From NCBI RefSeq assembly GCF_050947875.1, contig NW_027460415.1, positions 1-64,000 on the forward strand: a DNA stretch of 64,000 nt, given 5' to 3'. Of the stretch, positions 22,145 to 34,129 are shown one piece after another (the stretch's first letter is position 1; every line of letters starts with the position of its first letter). Position numbers and translations under genes: made by a program. The stretch is from Dermacentor variabilis (lineage: Eukaryota > Arthropoda > Arachnida > Ixodida > Ixodidae). The notes below the pieces were generated by a model. The model saw nothing but the letters and a program-made list of their open reading frames with translations. It was not told where the DNA came from and did not search any database.

Positions 22145-25100
22145 GTGCTAAAAAGAGCAGCATCGGCATGTTTTTCACGTCGTTTGGTAGAAATCCACGT
22201 GCGCGTTCTGCCAAAAGCACCATTTGCATGCATATCGTGTGGTTTTGCAGAAAACGTCCGCGTCTACCAAAAGATCCATGCGCATGCTTAAAACGCGTTT
22301 TGGCACAAATCCATGTGCGGGTGCTAAAAAGAGCAGCATCGGCATGTTTTTCACGTCGTTTGGTAGAAATTCACGTGCGCGTTCTGCCAAAAGCACCATT
22401 TGCATGCATATCGTGTGGTTTTGCAGAAAACAACGTCCGCGTCTACCAAAAGATGCATGTGCATGCTTAAAACGCGTTTTGGCACAAATCGACGTACGGG
22501 TGCTAAAAAGAGCAGTATCGGCATGCTTTTCACGTCGTTTGGTAGAAGTCCACGTGCGCGTTCTGCCAAAGCACCATTTGCATGCATATCGTATGGTTTT
22601 GCAGAAAACAGCGTCCGCGTCTACCAAAAGATGCATGTGCATGCTTAAAACACGTTTTGGCACAAATCCATGTGCGGGTGCTAAAAAGAGCAGCATTGGC
22701 ATGCTTTTCACGTCGTTTGGTAGAAATCCACGTGCGCGTTCTGCCAAAAGCACCATTTGCATGCATATCGTGTGGTTTTGCAGAAAACAACGTCCGCGTC
22801 TACCAACATATGCATGTGCATGCTTAAAACGCGTTTTGGCACAAATCCATGTGCGGGTGCTAAAAAGAGCAGCATCGGCGTGCTTTTCACGTCGTTTGGT
22901 AGAAATCCACGTGCGCGTTCTGCCAAAAGCACCATTTGCATGCATATCGTGTGGTTTTGCAGAAAACAGCGTCCGCGTCTACCAAGAGATGCATGTGCAT
23001 GCTTAAAACGCGTTTTGGCACAAATCCATGTGCGGGTGCTAAAAAGAGCAGCATCGGCATGTTTTTCACGTAGTTTGGTAGAAATCCACGTGCGCGTTCT
23101 GCCAAAAGCACCATTTGCATGCATATCGTGTGGTTTTGCAGAAAACGTCCGCGTCTACCAAAAGATCCATGCGCATGCTTAAAACGCGTTTTGGCACAAA
23201 TCCATGTGCGGGTGCTAAAAAGAGCAGCATCGGCATGTTTTTCACGTCGTTTGGTAGAAATTCACGTGCGCGTTCTGCCAAAAGCACCATTTGCATGCAT
23301 ATCGTGTGGTTTTGCAGAAAACAACGTCCGCGTCTACCAAAAGATGCATGTGCATGCTTAAAACGCGTTTTGGCACAAATCGACGTACGGGTGCTAAAAA
23401 GAGGAGTATCGGCATGCTTTTCACGTCGTTTGGTAGAAATCCACGTGCGCGTTCTGCCAAAGCACCATTTGCATGCATATCGTGTGGTTTTGCAGAAAAC
23501 AACGTCCGTGTCTACCAAAAGATGCATGTGCATGCTTAAAACGCGTTTTGGCACAAATCCATGTGCGGGTGCTAAAAAGAGCAGCTTCGGCACGCTTTTC
23601 ACGTCGTTTGGTAGAAATCCACGCGCGCGTTCTGCCAAAAGCACCATTAGCATGCATATCGTGTGGTTTTGCAGAAAACAACGTCCGCGTCTACCAAAAC
23701 ATGCACGTGCATGCTTAAAACGCGTTTTGGCACAAATCCATGTGCGGGTGCTTAAAAGAGCAGCATCGGCATGCTTTTCACGTCGTTTGGTAGAAATCCA
23801 CGTGCGCGTTCTGCCAAAAGCACCATTTGCATGCATATCGTGTGGTTTTGCAGAAAACAACGTCCGCGTCTACCAAAAGATGCATGCGCTTGCTTAAAAC
23901 GCGTTTTGGCACAAATCCATGTGCGGGTGCTAAAAAGAGCAGCATAGGCATGTTTTTCACGTCGTTTGGTAGAAATCCACGTGCGCGTTCTGCCAAAAGC
24001 ACCATTTGCATGCATATCGTGTGGTTTTGCAGAAAACGTCCGCGTCTACCAAAAGATCCATGCGCATGCTTAAAACGCGTTTTGTCACAAATCTATGTGC
24101 GGGTGCTAAAAAGAGCAGCATCGGCATGCTTTTCACGTCGTTTCGTAGAAATCCACGCGCGCGTTCTGCCAAAAGCACTATTTGCATGCATATCGTGTGG
24201 TTTTGCAGAAAACAACGTCCGTGTCTACCAAAAGATGCATGTGCATGCTTAAAACGGGTTTTGGCACAAATCCATGTGCGGGTGCTAAAAAGAGCAGCTT
24301 CGGCACGCTTTTCACGTCGTTTGGTAGAAATCCACGCGCGCGTTCTGCCAAAAGCACCATTTGCATGCATATCGTGTGGTTTTGCAGAAAACAACGTCCG
24401 CGTCTACCAAAACATGCACGTGCATGCTTAAAACGCGTTTTGGCACAAATCCATGTGCGGGTGCTTAAAAGAGCAGCATCGGCATGCTTTTCACGTCGTT
24501 TGGTAGAAATCCACGTGCGCGTTCTGCCAAAAGCACCATTTGCATGCATATCGTGTGGTTTTGCAGAAAACAACGTCCGCGTCTACCAAAAGATGCATGC
24601 GCTTGCTTAAAACGCGTTTTGGCACAAATCCATGTGCGGGTGCTAAAAAGAGCAGCATCGGCATGTTTTTCACGTCGTTTGGTAGAAATCCACGTGCGCG
24701 TTCTGCCAAAAGCACCATTTGCATGCATATCGTGTGGTTTTGCAGAAAACGTCCGCGTCTACCAAAAGATCCATGCGCATGCTTAAAAGGCGTTTTGGCA
24801 CAAATCCATGTGCGGGTGATAAAAAGAGCAGCATCGGCATGTTTTTCACGTCGTTTGGTAGAAATTCACGTGCGCGTTCTGCCAAAAGCACCATTTGCAT
24901 GCATATCGTGTGGTTTTGCAGAAAACAACGTCCGCGTCTACCAAAAGATGCACGTGCATGCTTAAAACGCGTTTTGGCACAAATCGACGTACGGGTGCTA
25001 AAAAGAGCAGTATCGGCATGCTTTTCACGTCGTTTGGTAGAAATCCACGTGCGCGTTCTGCCAAAAGCACCATTTGCATGCATATCGTGTGGTTTTGCAG

Positions 25101-25530
25101 AAAACAGCGTCCGCGTCTACCAAAAGATGCATGTGCATGCTTAAAACGCGTTGTGGCACAAATCCATGTGCGGGTGCTAAAAAGAGCAGCATTGGCATGC
25201 TTTTCACGTCGTTTGGTAGAAATCCACGTGCGCGTTCTGCCAAAAGCACCATTTGCATGCATATCGTGTGGTTTTGCAGAAAATAACGTCCGCGTCTACC
25301 AAAAGATGCATGTGCATGCTTAAAACGCGTTTTGGCACAAATACATGTGCGGGTGCTAAAAAGAGCAGCATCGGCATGCTTTTCACGTTGTTTGGTAGAA
25401 ATCCACGTGCGCGTTCTGCCAAAAGCACCATTTGCATGCATATCGTGTGGTTTTGCAGAAAACAACGTCCGCGTCTACCAAAATATGCATGCGCATGCTT
25501 AAAACGCGTTTTGGCACAAATCCATGTGCG
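22145..25530 (+). repeat. Mosaic block with 5-mer unit (891 bp)
   Basis: Monomers T7 T8 Z N1 N2 at 22,145-23,035 are followed at 23,036 by T7 T8 Z again, an 891-bp slip. After that the second copy switches to Y at about 23,569. Z-type monomers here follow a CGACGTACGG junction sequence. This is the last region with the 3-bp-deleted T7 type; its final copy has the deletion at about 24,751. Confidence 0.75.
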
Positions 25531-27676
25531 GTGCTCAAAAGAGCAGCATCGGCATGCTTTTCACGTCGTTTGGTAGAAATCCACGCGCGCGTTCTGCCAA
25601 AAGCACCATTTGCATGCATATCGTGTGGTTTTGCAGAAAACAACGTCCGCGTCTGCCAAAAGATGCATGTGCACGCTTAAAACGCGTTTTGGCACAAATC
25701 CACGTACGGGTGCTAAAACGAGCAGCATCGGTATGCTTTTCACGTCGTTTGGTAGAAATCCACGTGCGCGTTCTGCCAAAAGCACCATTTGCATGCATAT
25801 CGTGTGGTTTTGCAGAAAACAACGTCCGCGTCTACTAAAAGATGCATGTGCATGCTTAAAACGCGTTTTGGCACAAATCCATGTGCGGGTGCTAAAAAGA
25901 GCAGTATCGTCATGCTTTTCACGTCGTTTGGTAGAAATCCACGTGCGCGTTCTGCCAAAAGCGCCATTTGCATGCATATCGTGTGGTTTTGCAGAAAACA
26001 GCGTCCGCGTCTTCCAAAAGATGCATGTGCATGCTTAAAACGCTTTTTGGCACAAATCCCTGTGCGCGTGCTAAAAAGAGCAGCATTGGCATGCTTTTCA
26101 CGTCGTTTGGTATAAATCCACGTGCGCGTTCTGCCAAAAGCACCATTTGCATGCATATCGTGTGGTTTTGCAGAAAACATCGTCCGCGTCTACCAAAAGA
26201 TGCATGTGCATACTTAAAACGCGTTTTGGCACAAATACATGTGCGGGTGCTAAAAAGAGCAGCATTGGCATGTTTTTCATGTCGTTTGGTAGAAATCCAC
26301 GTGCGCGTTCTGCCAAAAGCACCATTTGCATGCATATCGTGTGGTTTTGCAGAAAACAACGTCCGCGTCTACCAAAAGATGCGTGTGCACGCTTAAAACG
26401 CGTTTTGGTACAAATCCACGTACGGGTGCTAAAACGAGCAGCATCGGCATGCTTTTCACGTCGTTTGGTAGAAATCCACGTGCGCGTTCTGCCAAAAGCA
26501 CCATTTGCATGCATATCGTGTGGTTTTGCAGAAAACAACGTCCGCGTCTACTAAAAGATCCATGCGCATGCTTAAAACGCGTTTTGGCACAAATCCACGT
26601 GCCGGTGCTAAAAAGAGCAGCATTGGCATGTTTTTCATGTCGTTTGGTAGAAATCCACGTGCGCGTTCTGCCAAAAGCCCATTTGCATGCATATCGTGTG
26701 GTTTTGCAGAAAACAACGTCCGCGTCTACCAAAAGATGCATGTGCACGCTTAAAACGCGTTTTGGCACAAATCCACGTAAGGGTGCTAAAACGAGCAGCA
26801 TCGGCATGCTTTTCACGTCGTTTGGTAGAAATCCACGTGCGCGTTCTGCCAAAAGCACCATTTGCATGCATATCGTGTGGTTTTGCAGAAAACAACGTCC
26901 GCGTCTACTAAAAGATCCATGCGCATGCTTAAAACGCGTTTTGGCACAAATCCACGTGCCGGTGCTAAAAAGAGCAGCATTGGCATGCTTTTCACGTCGT
27001 TTGGTAGAAATCCACGTGCGCGTTCTGCCAAAAGCACCATTTGCATGCATATCGTGTGGTTTTGCAGAAAACAGCGTCCGCGTCTACCAAAAGTGCATGT
27101 GCATGCTTAAAACGCTTTTTGGCACAAATGCCTGTGCGCGTGCTAAAAAGAGCAGCATTGGCATGCTTTTCACGTCGTTTGGTATAAATCCACGTGCGCG
27201 TTCTGCCAAAAGCACCATTTGCATGCATATCGTGTGGTTTTGCAGAAAACAACGTCCGCGTCTACCAAAAGATGCATGTGCACGCTTAAAACGCGTTTTG
27301 GTACAAATCCACGTACGGGTGCTAAAAAGAGCAGCATCGGCATGCTTTTCACGTCGTTTGGTAGAAATCCACGTGCGCGTTCTGCCAAAAGCACCATTTG
27401 CATGCATATAGTGTGGTTTTGCAGAAAACAGCGTCCGCGTCTACCAAAAGATGCATGTGCATGCTTAAAACGCGTTTTGGCACAAATCCATGTGTGGGTG
27501 CTAAAAAGAGCAGCATTGGCATGCTTTTCACGTCGTTTGGTAGAAATCCACGTGCGCGTTCTGCCAAAAGCACCATTTGCATGCATATCGTGTGGTTTTG
27601 CGGAAAACAACGTCCGCGTCTACCAAAATATGCATGCACATGCTTAAAACGCGTTTTAGCACAAATCCATGTGCGG
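25531..27676 (+). repeat. Central diverged satellite domain, first part
   Basis: Twelve monomers with features rare or absent to the left: AAATCCACGTACGG, CTAAAACGAGCAGC, GCATTGGCATG, GGTATAAATCC and CTACTAAAAG. Neighbouring copies differ at many sites, more than in the left domain. The only tight duplication is the dimer at 26,247-26,960. A 2-bp-short monomer end (CAAAAGTGCATG) lies near 27,090 and recurs near 30,127. Confidence 0.78.
26247..26960 (+). repeat. Dimer tandem duplication, 2 x 357 bp
   Basis: Copies are 26,247-26,603 and 26,604-26,960. Each has a GCATTGGCATGTTTTTCATG monomer followed by one with CTACTAAAAGATCC and CACGTGCCGG. The second copy lacks one base at AAAAGCCCATTT (about 26,677). 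Because of that indel, an artificially long reading frame (26,326-27,411) crosses the block. Confidence 0.82.
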
Positions 27677-29105
27677 GTGCTAAAAAGAGCAGCATCGGCA
27701 TGCTTTTCACGTCTTTTGGTAGAAATCCACGTGCGCGTTCTGCCAAAAGCACCATTTGCATGCATATCGTGTGATTTTACAGAAAACATCGTCCGCGTCT
27801 ACCAAAAGATGCATCATGCTTAAAACGCGTTTTGGCACAAATCCATGTGCGGGTGCTAAAAATAGCAGCATCGGCATGCTTTTCACGTCGTTTGGTAGAA
27901 ATCCACGAGCGCGTTCTGCCAAAAGCACCATTTGCATGCATATCGTGTGGTTTTGCAGAAAACAACGTCCGCGTCTACCAAAAGATGCATGTGCATGCTT
28001 AAAACGCGTTTTGGCACAAATCCACGTGCAGGTGCTAAAAAGAGCAGCATTGGCATGTTTTTCATGTCGTTTGTTAGAAATCCACGTGCGCGTTCTGCCA
28101 AAAGCACCATTTGCATGCATATCGTGTGGTTTTGCAGAAAACAACGTCCGCGTCTACCAAAAGATGCATGTGCATGCTTAAAACGCGTTCTGGCACAAAT
28201 CCACGTACGGGTGCTAAAAAGAGCAGCATCGGCATGCTTTTCACGTCGTTTGGTAGAAATCCACGTGCGCGTTCTGCCAAAAGCACCATTTGCATGCATA
28301 TCGTGTGGTTTTGCGGAAAACAACGTCCGCGTCTACCAAAATATGCATGCGCATGCTTAAAACGCGTTTTAGCACAAATCCCTGTGCGCGTGCTAAAAAG
28401 AGCAGCATTGGCATGCTTTTCACGTCGTTTGGTATAAATCCACGTGCGCGTTCTGCCAAAAGCACCATTTGCATGCATATCGTGTGGTTTTGCGGAAAAC
28501 AACGTCCGCGTCTACCAAAAGATGCATGTGCACGCTTAAAACGCGTTTTGGCACAAATCCACGTACGGGTGCTAAAACGAGCAGCATCGGCATGCTTTTC
28601 ACGTCGTTTGGTAGAAATCCACGTGCGCGTTCTGCCAAGAGCACCATTTGCATGCATATCGTGTGGTTTTGCAGAAAACAGCGTCCGCGTCTACCAAAAG
28701 ATGCATGTGCATGCTTAAAACGCGTTTTGGCACAAATCCACGTACGGGTGCTAAAAAGAGCAGCATCGGCATGCTTTTCACGTCGTTTGGTAGAAATCCA
28801 CGTGCGCGTTCTGCCAAGAGCACCATTTGCATGCATATCGTGTGGTTTTGCAGAAAACAGCGTCATCGTCTACCAAAAGATGCATGTGCATGCTTAAAAC
28901 GCGTTTTGGCACAAATCCATGTGTGGGTGCTAAAAAGAGCAGCATTGGCATGCTTTTCACGTCGTTTGGTAGAAATCCACGTGCGCGTTCTGCCAAAAGC
29001 ACCATTTGCATGCATATCGTGTGGTTTTGCGGAAAACAACGTCCGCGTCTACCAAAATATGCATGCGCATGCTTAAAACGCGTTTTAGCACAAATCCATG
29101 TGCGG
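27677..29105 (+). repeat. 8-monomer unit tagged by a 3-bp deletion
   Basis: The first monomer ends GATGCATCATGCTT, a 3-bp loss relative to GATGCATGTGCATGCTT, and also has CACGTCTTTTGG and TTTTACAGAAAACATCG. The same tagged monomer starts the units at 29,106, 30,892 and 31,605. The length of 1,429 bp equals eight monomers minus 3 bp. Confidence 0.83.
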
Positions 29106-30891
29106 GTGCTAAAAAGAGCAGCATCGGCATGCTTTTCACGTCTTTTGGTAGAAATCCACGTGCGCGTTCTGCCAAAAGCACCATTTGCATGCATATCGTG
29201 TGGTTTTACAGAAAACATCGTCCGCGTCTACCAAAAGATGCATCATGCTTAAAACGCGTTTTGGCACAAATCCATGTGCGGGTGCTAAAAATAGCAGCAT
29301 CGGCATGCTTTTCACGTCGTTTGGTAGAAATCCACGAGCGCGTTCTGCCAAAAGCACCATTTGCATGCATATCGTGTGGTTTTGCAGAAAACAACGTCCG
29401 CGTCTACCAAAAGATGCATGTGCATGCTTAAAACGCGTTTTGGCACAAATCCACGTGCAGGTGCTAAAAAGAGCAGCATTGGCATGTTTTTCATGTCGTT
29501 TGGTAGAAATCCACGTGCGCGTTCTGCCAAAAGCACCATTTGCATGCATATCGTGTGGTTTTGCAGAAAACAACGTCCGCGTCTACCAAAAGATGCATGT
29601 GCACGCTTAAAACGCGTTTTGGCACAAATCCACGTACGGGTGCTAAAACGAGCAGCATCGGCATGCTTTTCACGTCGTTTGGTAGAAATCCACGTGCGCG
29701 TTCTGCCAAAAGCACCATTTGCATGCATATCGTGTGGTTTTGCAGAAAACAACGCCCGCGTCTACTAAAAGATGCATGTGCATGCTTAAAACGCGTTTTG
29801 GCACAAATCCATGTGCGGGTGCTAAAAAGAGCAGTATCGGCATGCTTTTCACGTCGTTTGGTAGAAATCCACGTGCGCGTTCTGCCAAAAGCGCCATTTG
29901 CATGCATATCGTGTGGTTTTGCAGAAAGCAGCGCCCGCGTCTACCAAAAGATGCATGTGCATGCTTAAAACGCTTTTTGGCACAAATCCCTGTGCGCGTG
30001 CTAAAAAGAGCAGCATTGGCATGCTTTTCACGTCGTTTGGTATAAATCCACGTGCGCGTTCTGCCAAAAGCACCATTTGCATGCATATCGTGTGGTTTTG
30101 CAGAAAACAGCGTCCGCGTCTACCAAAAGTGCATGTGCATGCTTAAAACGCTTTTTGGCACAAATGCCTGTGCGCGTGCTAAAAAGAGCAGCATTGGCAT
30201 GCTTTTCACGTCGTTTGGTATAAATCCACGTGCGCGTTCTGCCAAAAGCACCATTTGCATGCATATCGTGTGGTTTTGCAGAAAACAACGTCCGTGTCTA
30301 CCAAAAGATGCATGTGCACGCTTAAAACGCGTTTTGGCACAAATACACGTACGGGTGCTAAAAAGAGCAGCATCGGCATGCTTTTCACGTCGTTTGGTAG
30401 AAATCCACGTGCGCGTTCTGCCAAAAGCACCATTTGCATGCATATAGTGTGGTTTTGCAGAAAACAGCGTCCGCGTCTACCAAAAGATGCATGTGCATGC
30501 TTAAAACGCGTTCTGTCACAAATCCACGTACGGGTGCTAAAAAGAGCAGCATCGGCATGCTTTTCACGTCGTTTGGTAGAAATCCACGTGCGTGTTCTGC
30601 CAAGAGCACCATTTGCATGCATATCGTGTGGTTTTGCAGAAAACAGCGTCCGCGTCTACCAAAAGATGCATGTGCATGCTTAAAACGCGTTTTGGCACAA
30701 ATCCATGTGTGGGTGCTAAAAAGAGCAGCATTCGCATGCTTTTCACGTCGTTTGGTAGAAATCCACGTGCGCGTTCTGCCAAAAGCACCATTTGCATGCA
30801 TATCGTGTGGTTTTGCGGAAAACAACGTCCGCGTCTACCAAAATATGCATGCGCATGCTTAAAACGCGTTTTAGCACAAATCCATGTGCGG
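29106..30891 (+). repeat. 10-monomer unit tagged by the same deletion
   Basis: 1,786 bp from tagged monomer to tagged monomer. It contains GGTATAAATCC monomers and a copy of the 2-bp-shortened CAAAAGTGCATG end near 30,127, as in 25.5-27.7 kb. Confidence 0.8.
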
Positions 30892-31604
30892 GTGCTAAAA
30901 AGAGCAGCATCGGCATGCTTTTCACGTCTTTTGGTAGAAATCCACGTGCGCGTTCTGCCAAAAGCACCATTTGCATGCATATCGTGTGGTTTTACAGAAA
31001 ACATCGTCCGCGTCTACCAAAAGATGCATCATGCTTAAAACGCGTTTTGGCACAAATCCATGTGCGGGTGCTAAAAATAGCAGCATCGGCATGCTTTTCA
31101 CGTCGTTTGGTAGAAATGCACGAGCGCGTTCTGCCAAAAGCACCATTTGCATGCATATCGTGTGGTTTTGCAGAAAACAACGTCCGCGTCTACCAAAAGA
31201 TGCATGTGCATGCTTAAAACGCGTTCTGGCACAAATCCACGTACGGGTGCTAAAAAGAGCAGCATCGGCATGCTTTTCACGTCGTTTGGTAGAAATCCAC
31301 GTGCGCGTTCTGCCAAGAGCACCATTTGCATGCACATCGTGTGGTTTTGCAGAAAACAGCGTCCGCGTCTACCAAAAGATGCATGTGCATGCTTAAAACG
31401 CGTTTTGGCACAAATCCATGTGTGGGTGCTAAAAAGAGCAGCATTGGCATGCTTTTCACGTCGTTTGGTAGAAATCCACGTGCGCGTTCTGCCAAAAGCA
31501 CCATTTGCATGCATATCGTGTGGTTTTGCGGAAAACAACGTCCGCGTCTACCAAAATATGCATGCGCATGCTTAAAACGCGTTTTAGCACAAATCCATGT
31601 GCGG
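30892..31604 (+). repeat. 4-monomer unit tagged by the same deletion
   Basis: 713 bp, four monomers minus 3 bp. It is a shortened version of the neighbouring 8- and 10-monomer units and runs directly into the next tagged monomer at 31,605. Confidence 0.8.
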
Positions 31605-32854
31605 GTGCTAAAAAGAGCAGCATCGGCATGCTTTTCACGTCTTTTGGTAGAAATCCACGTGCGCGTTCTGCCAAAAGCACCATTTGCATGCATATCGTGT
31701 GGTTTTACAGAAAACATCGTCCGCGTCTACCAAAAGATGCATCATGCTTAAAACGCGTTTTGGCACAAATCCATGTGCGGGTGCTAAAAATAGCAGCATC
31801 GGCATGCTTTTCACGTCGTTTGGTAGAAATCCACGAGCGCGTTCTGCCAAAAGCACCATTTGCATGCATATCGTGTGGTTTTGCAGAAAACAACGTCCGC
31901 GTCTACCAAAAGATGCATGTGCATGCTTAAAACGCGTTTTGGCACAAATCCACGTGCAGGTGCTAAAAAGAGCAGCATTGGCATGTTTTTCATGTCGTTT
32001 GGTAGAAATCCACGTGCGCGTTCTGCCAAAAGCACCATTTGCATGCATATCGTGTGGTTTTGCAGAAAACAACGTCCGCGTCTACCAAAAGATGCATGTG
32101 CACGCTTAAAACGCGTTTTGGCACAAATCCACGTACGGGTGCTAAAACGGGCAGCATCGGCATGCTTTTCACGTCGTTTGGTAGGAATCCACGTGCGCGT
32201 TCTGCCAAAAGCACCATTTGCATGCATATCGTGTGGTTTTGCAGAAAACAACGTCCGCGTCTACTAAAAGATGCATGTGCATGCTTAAAACGCGTTTTGG
32301 CACAAATCCATGTGCGGGTGCTAAAAAGAGCAGTATCGGCATGCTTTTCACGTCGTTTGGTAGAAATCCACGTGCGCGTTCTGCCAAAAGCGCCATTTGC
32401 ATGCATATCGTGTGGTTTTGCAGAAAGCAGCGCCCGCGTCTACAAAAAGATGCATGTGCATGCTTAAAACGCTTTTTGGCACAAATCCCTGTGCGCGTGC
32501 TAAAAAGAGCAGCATTGGCATGCTTTTCACGTCGTTTGGTATAAATCCACGTGCGCGTTCTGCCAAAATCACCATTTGCATGCATATCGTGTGGTTTTGC
32601 AGAAAACAACGTCCGCGTCTACCAAAAGATGCATGTGCATACTTAAACGCGTTTTGGCACAAATACATGTGCGGGTGCTAAAAAGAGCAGCATTGGCATG
32701 CTTTTCACGTCGTTTGGTAGAAATCCACGTGCGCGTTCTGCCAAAAGCACCATTTGCATGCAAATCGTGTGGTTTTGCAGAAAACAGCGTCCGCGTCTAC
32801 CAAAAGATGCATGTGCATGCTTAAAAACGCGTTTTGGCACAAATCCATGTGCGG
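31605..32854 (+). repeat. Tagged unit at the right edge of the central domain
   Basis: It starts with the tagged monomer and follows the 29,106 unit at an offset of 2,499 bp. It then loses similarity near 32,560, where AAAATCACCATTT occurs. Two single-base indels in A runs lie at about 32,644 (one A lost) and 32,823 (one A gained). Confidence 0.75.
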
Positions 32855-34129
32855 GTGCTAAAAAGAGCAGCATTGGCATGCTTTTCACGTCGTTTGGTAG
32901 AAATCCACGTGCGCGTTCTGCCAAAAGCACCATTTGCATGCATATCGTGTGGTTTTGCAGAAAACAACGTCCGCGTCTACCAAAAGATGCATGTGCATGC
33001 TTAAAACGCGTTTTGGCACAAATCCATGTGCGGGTGCTAAAAAGAGCAGCTTCGGCATGCTTTTCACGTCGTTTGGTAGAAATCCACGCACGCGTTCTGC
33101 CAAAAGCACCATTTGCATGCATATCGTGTGGTTTTGCAGAAAAGAACGTCCGCGTCTACCAAAAGATGCATGTGCATGCTTAAAACGCGTTTTGGCACAC
33201 ATCCATGTGGGGGTGCCCAAAAGAGCAGCATCGGCATGCTTTTCACGTCGTTTGGTAGAAATCCACGTGCGCGTTCTGCCAAAAGCACCATTTGCATGCA
33301 TATCGTGTGGTTTTGCAGAAAACAACGTCCGCGTCTACCAAAAGATGCATGCGCATGCTTAAAACGCGTTTTGGCACAAATCCATGTACGGGTGCTAAAA
33401 AGAGCAGCATCGGTATGTTTTTTACGTCGTTTGGTAGAAATCCACGCGCGCGTTCTGCCAAAAGCACCATTTGCATGCATATCGTGTGGTTTTGCAGAAA
33501 ACAACGTCCGTGTCTACCAAAAGATGCATGTGCATGCTTAAAACGCGTTTTGGCACAAATCCACGTGCGGGTGCTAAAAAGAGCAGCTTCGGCATGCTTT
33601 TCATGTCGTTTGGTAGAAATCCACGCGCGCGTTCTGCCAAAAGCACCATTTGCATGCATATCGTGTGGTTTTGCAGAAAAGAATGTCCGCGTCTACCAAA
33701 AGATGCATGTGTATGCTTAAAACGCGTTTTGGCACACATCCATGTGCGGGTGCCCAAAAGAGCAGCATCGGCATGCTTTTCACGTCGTTTGGTAGAAATC
33801 CACGTGCGCGTTCTGCCAAAAGCACCATTTGCATGCATATCGTGTGGTTTTGCAGAAACAACGTCCGCGTCTACCAAAAGATGCATGCGCATGTACAAAA
33901 CGCGTTTTGGCACAAATCCATGTACGGGTGCTAAAAAGAGCAGCATCGGCATGTTTTTTACGTCGTTTGGTAGAAATCCACGTGCGCGTTCTGCCAAAAG
34001 CACCATTTGCATGCATATCGTGTGGTTTTGCAGAAAACAACGTCCGTGTCTACCAAAAGATGCATGTGCATGCTTAAAACGCGTTTTGGCACAAATCCAT
34101 GTGCGGGTGCTAAAAAGAGCAGCTTCGGC
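32855..34129 (+). repeat. 3-monomer units (536-537 bp)
   Basis: Units start at 32,855, 33,392 and 33,928. Within a unit the second monomer has AGCTTCGG with AGAAAAGAA(C/T)G and ACACATCC, and the third begins GTGCCCAAAAGAG and ends CATGTACGG. The second and third units are nearly identical; the first differs mainly in its first monomer. The third unit runs into the 3.92-kb duplication. Confidence 0.78.

Noticed and set aside
26326..27411. 361-codon reading frame in the central domain
   Set aside because: Produced by the one-base deletion at about 26,677 and the short monomer near 27,090 restoring frame across the dimer duplication; no coding features.
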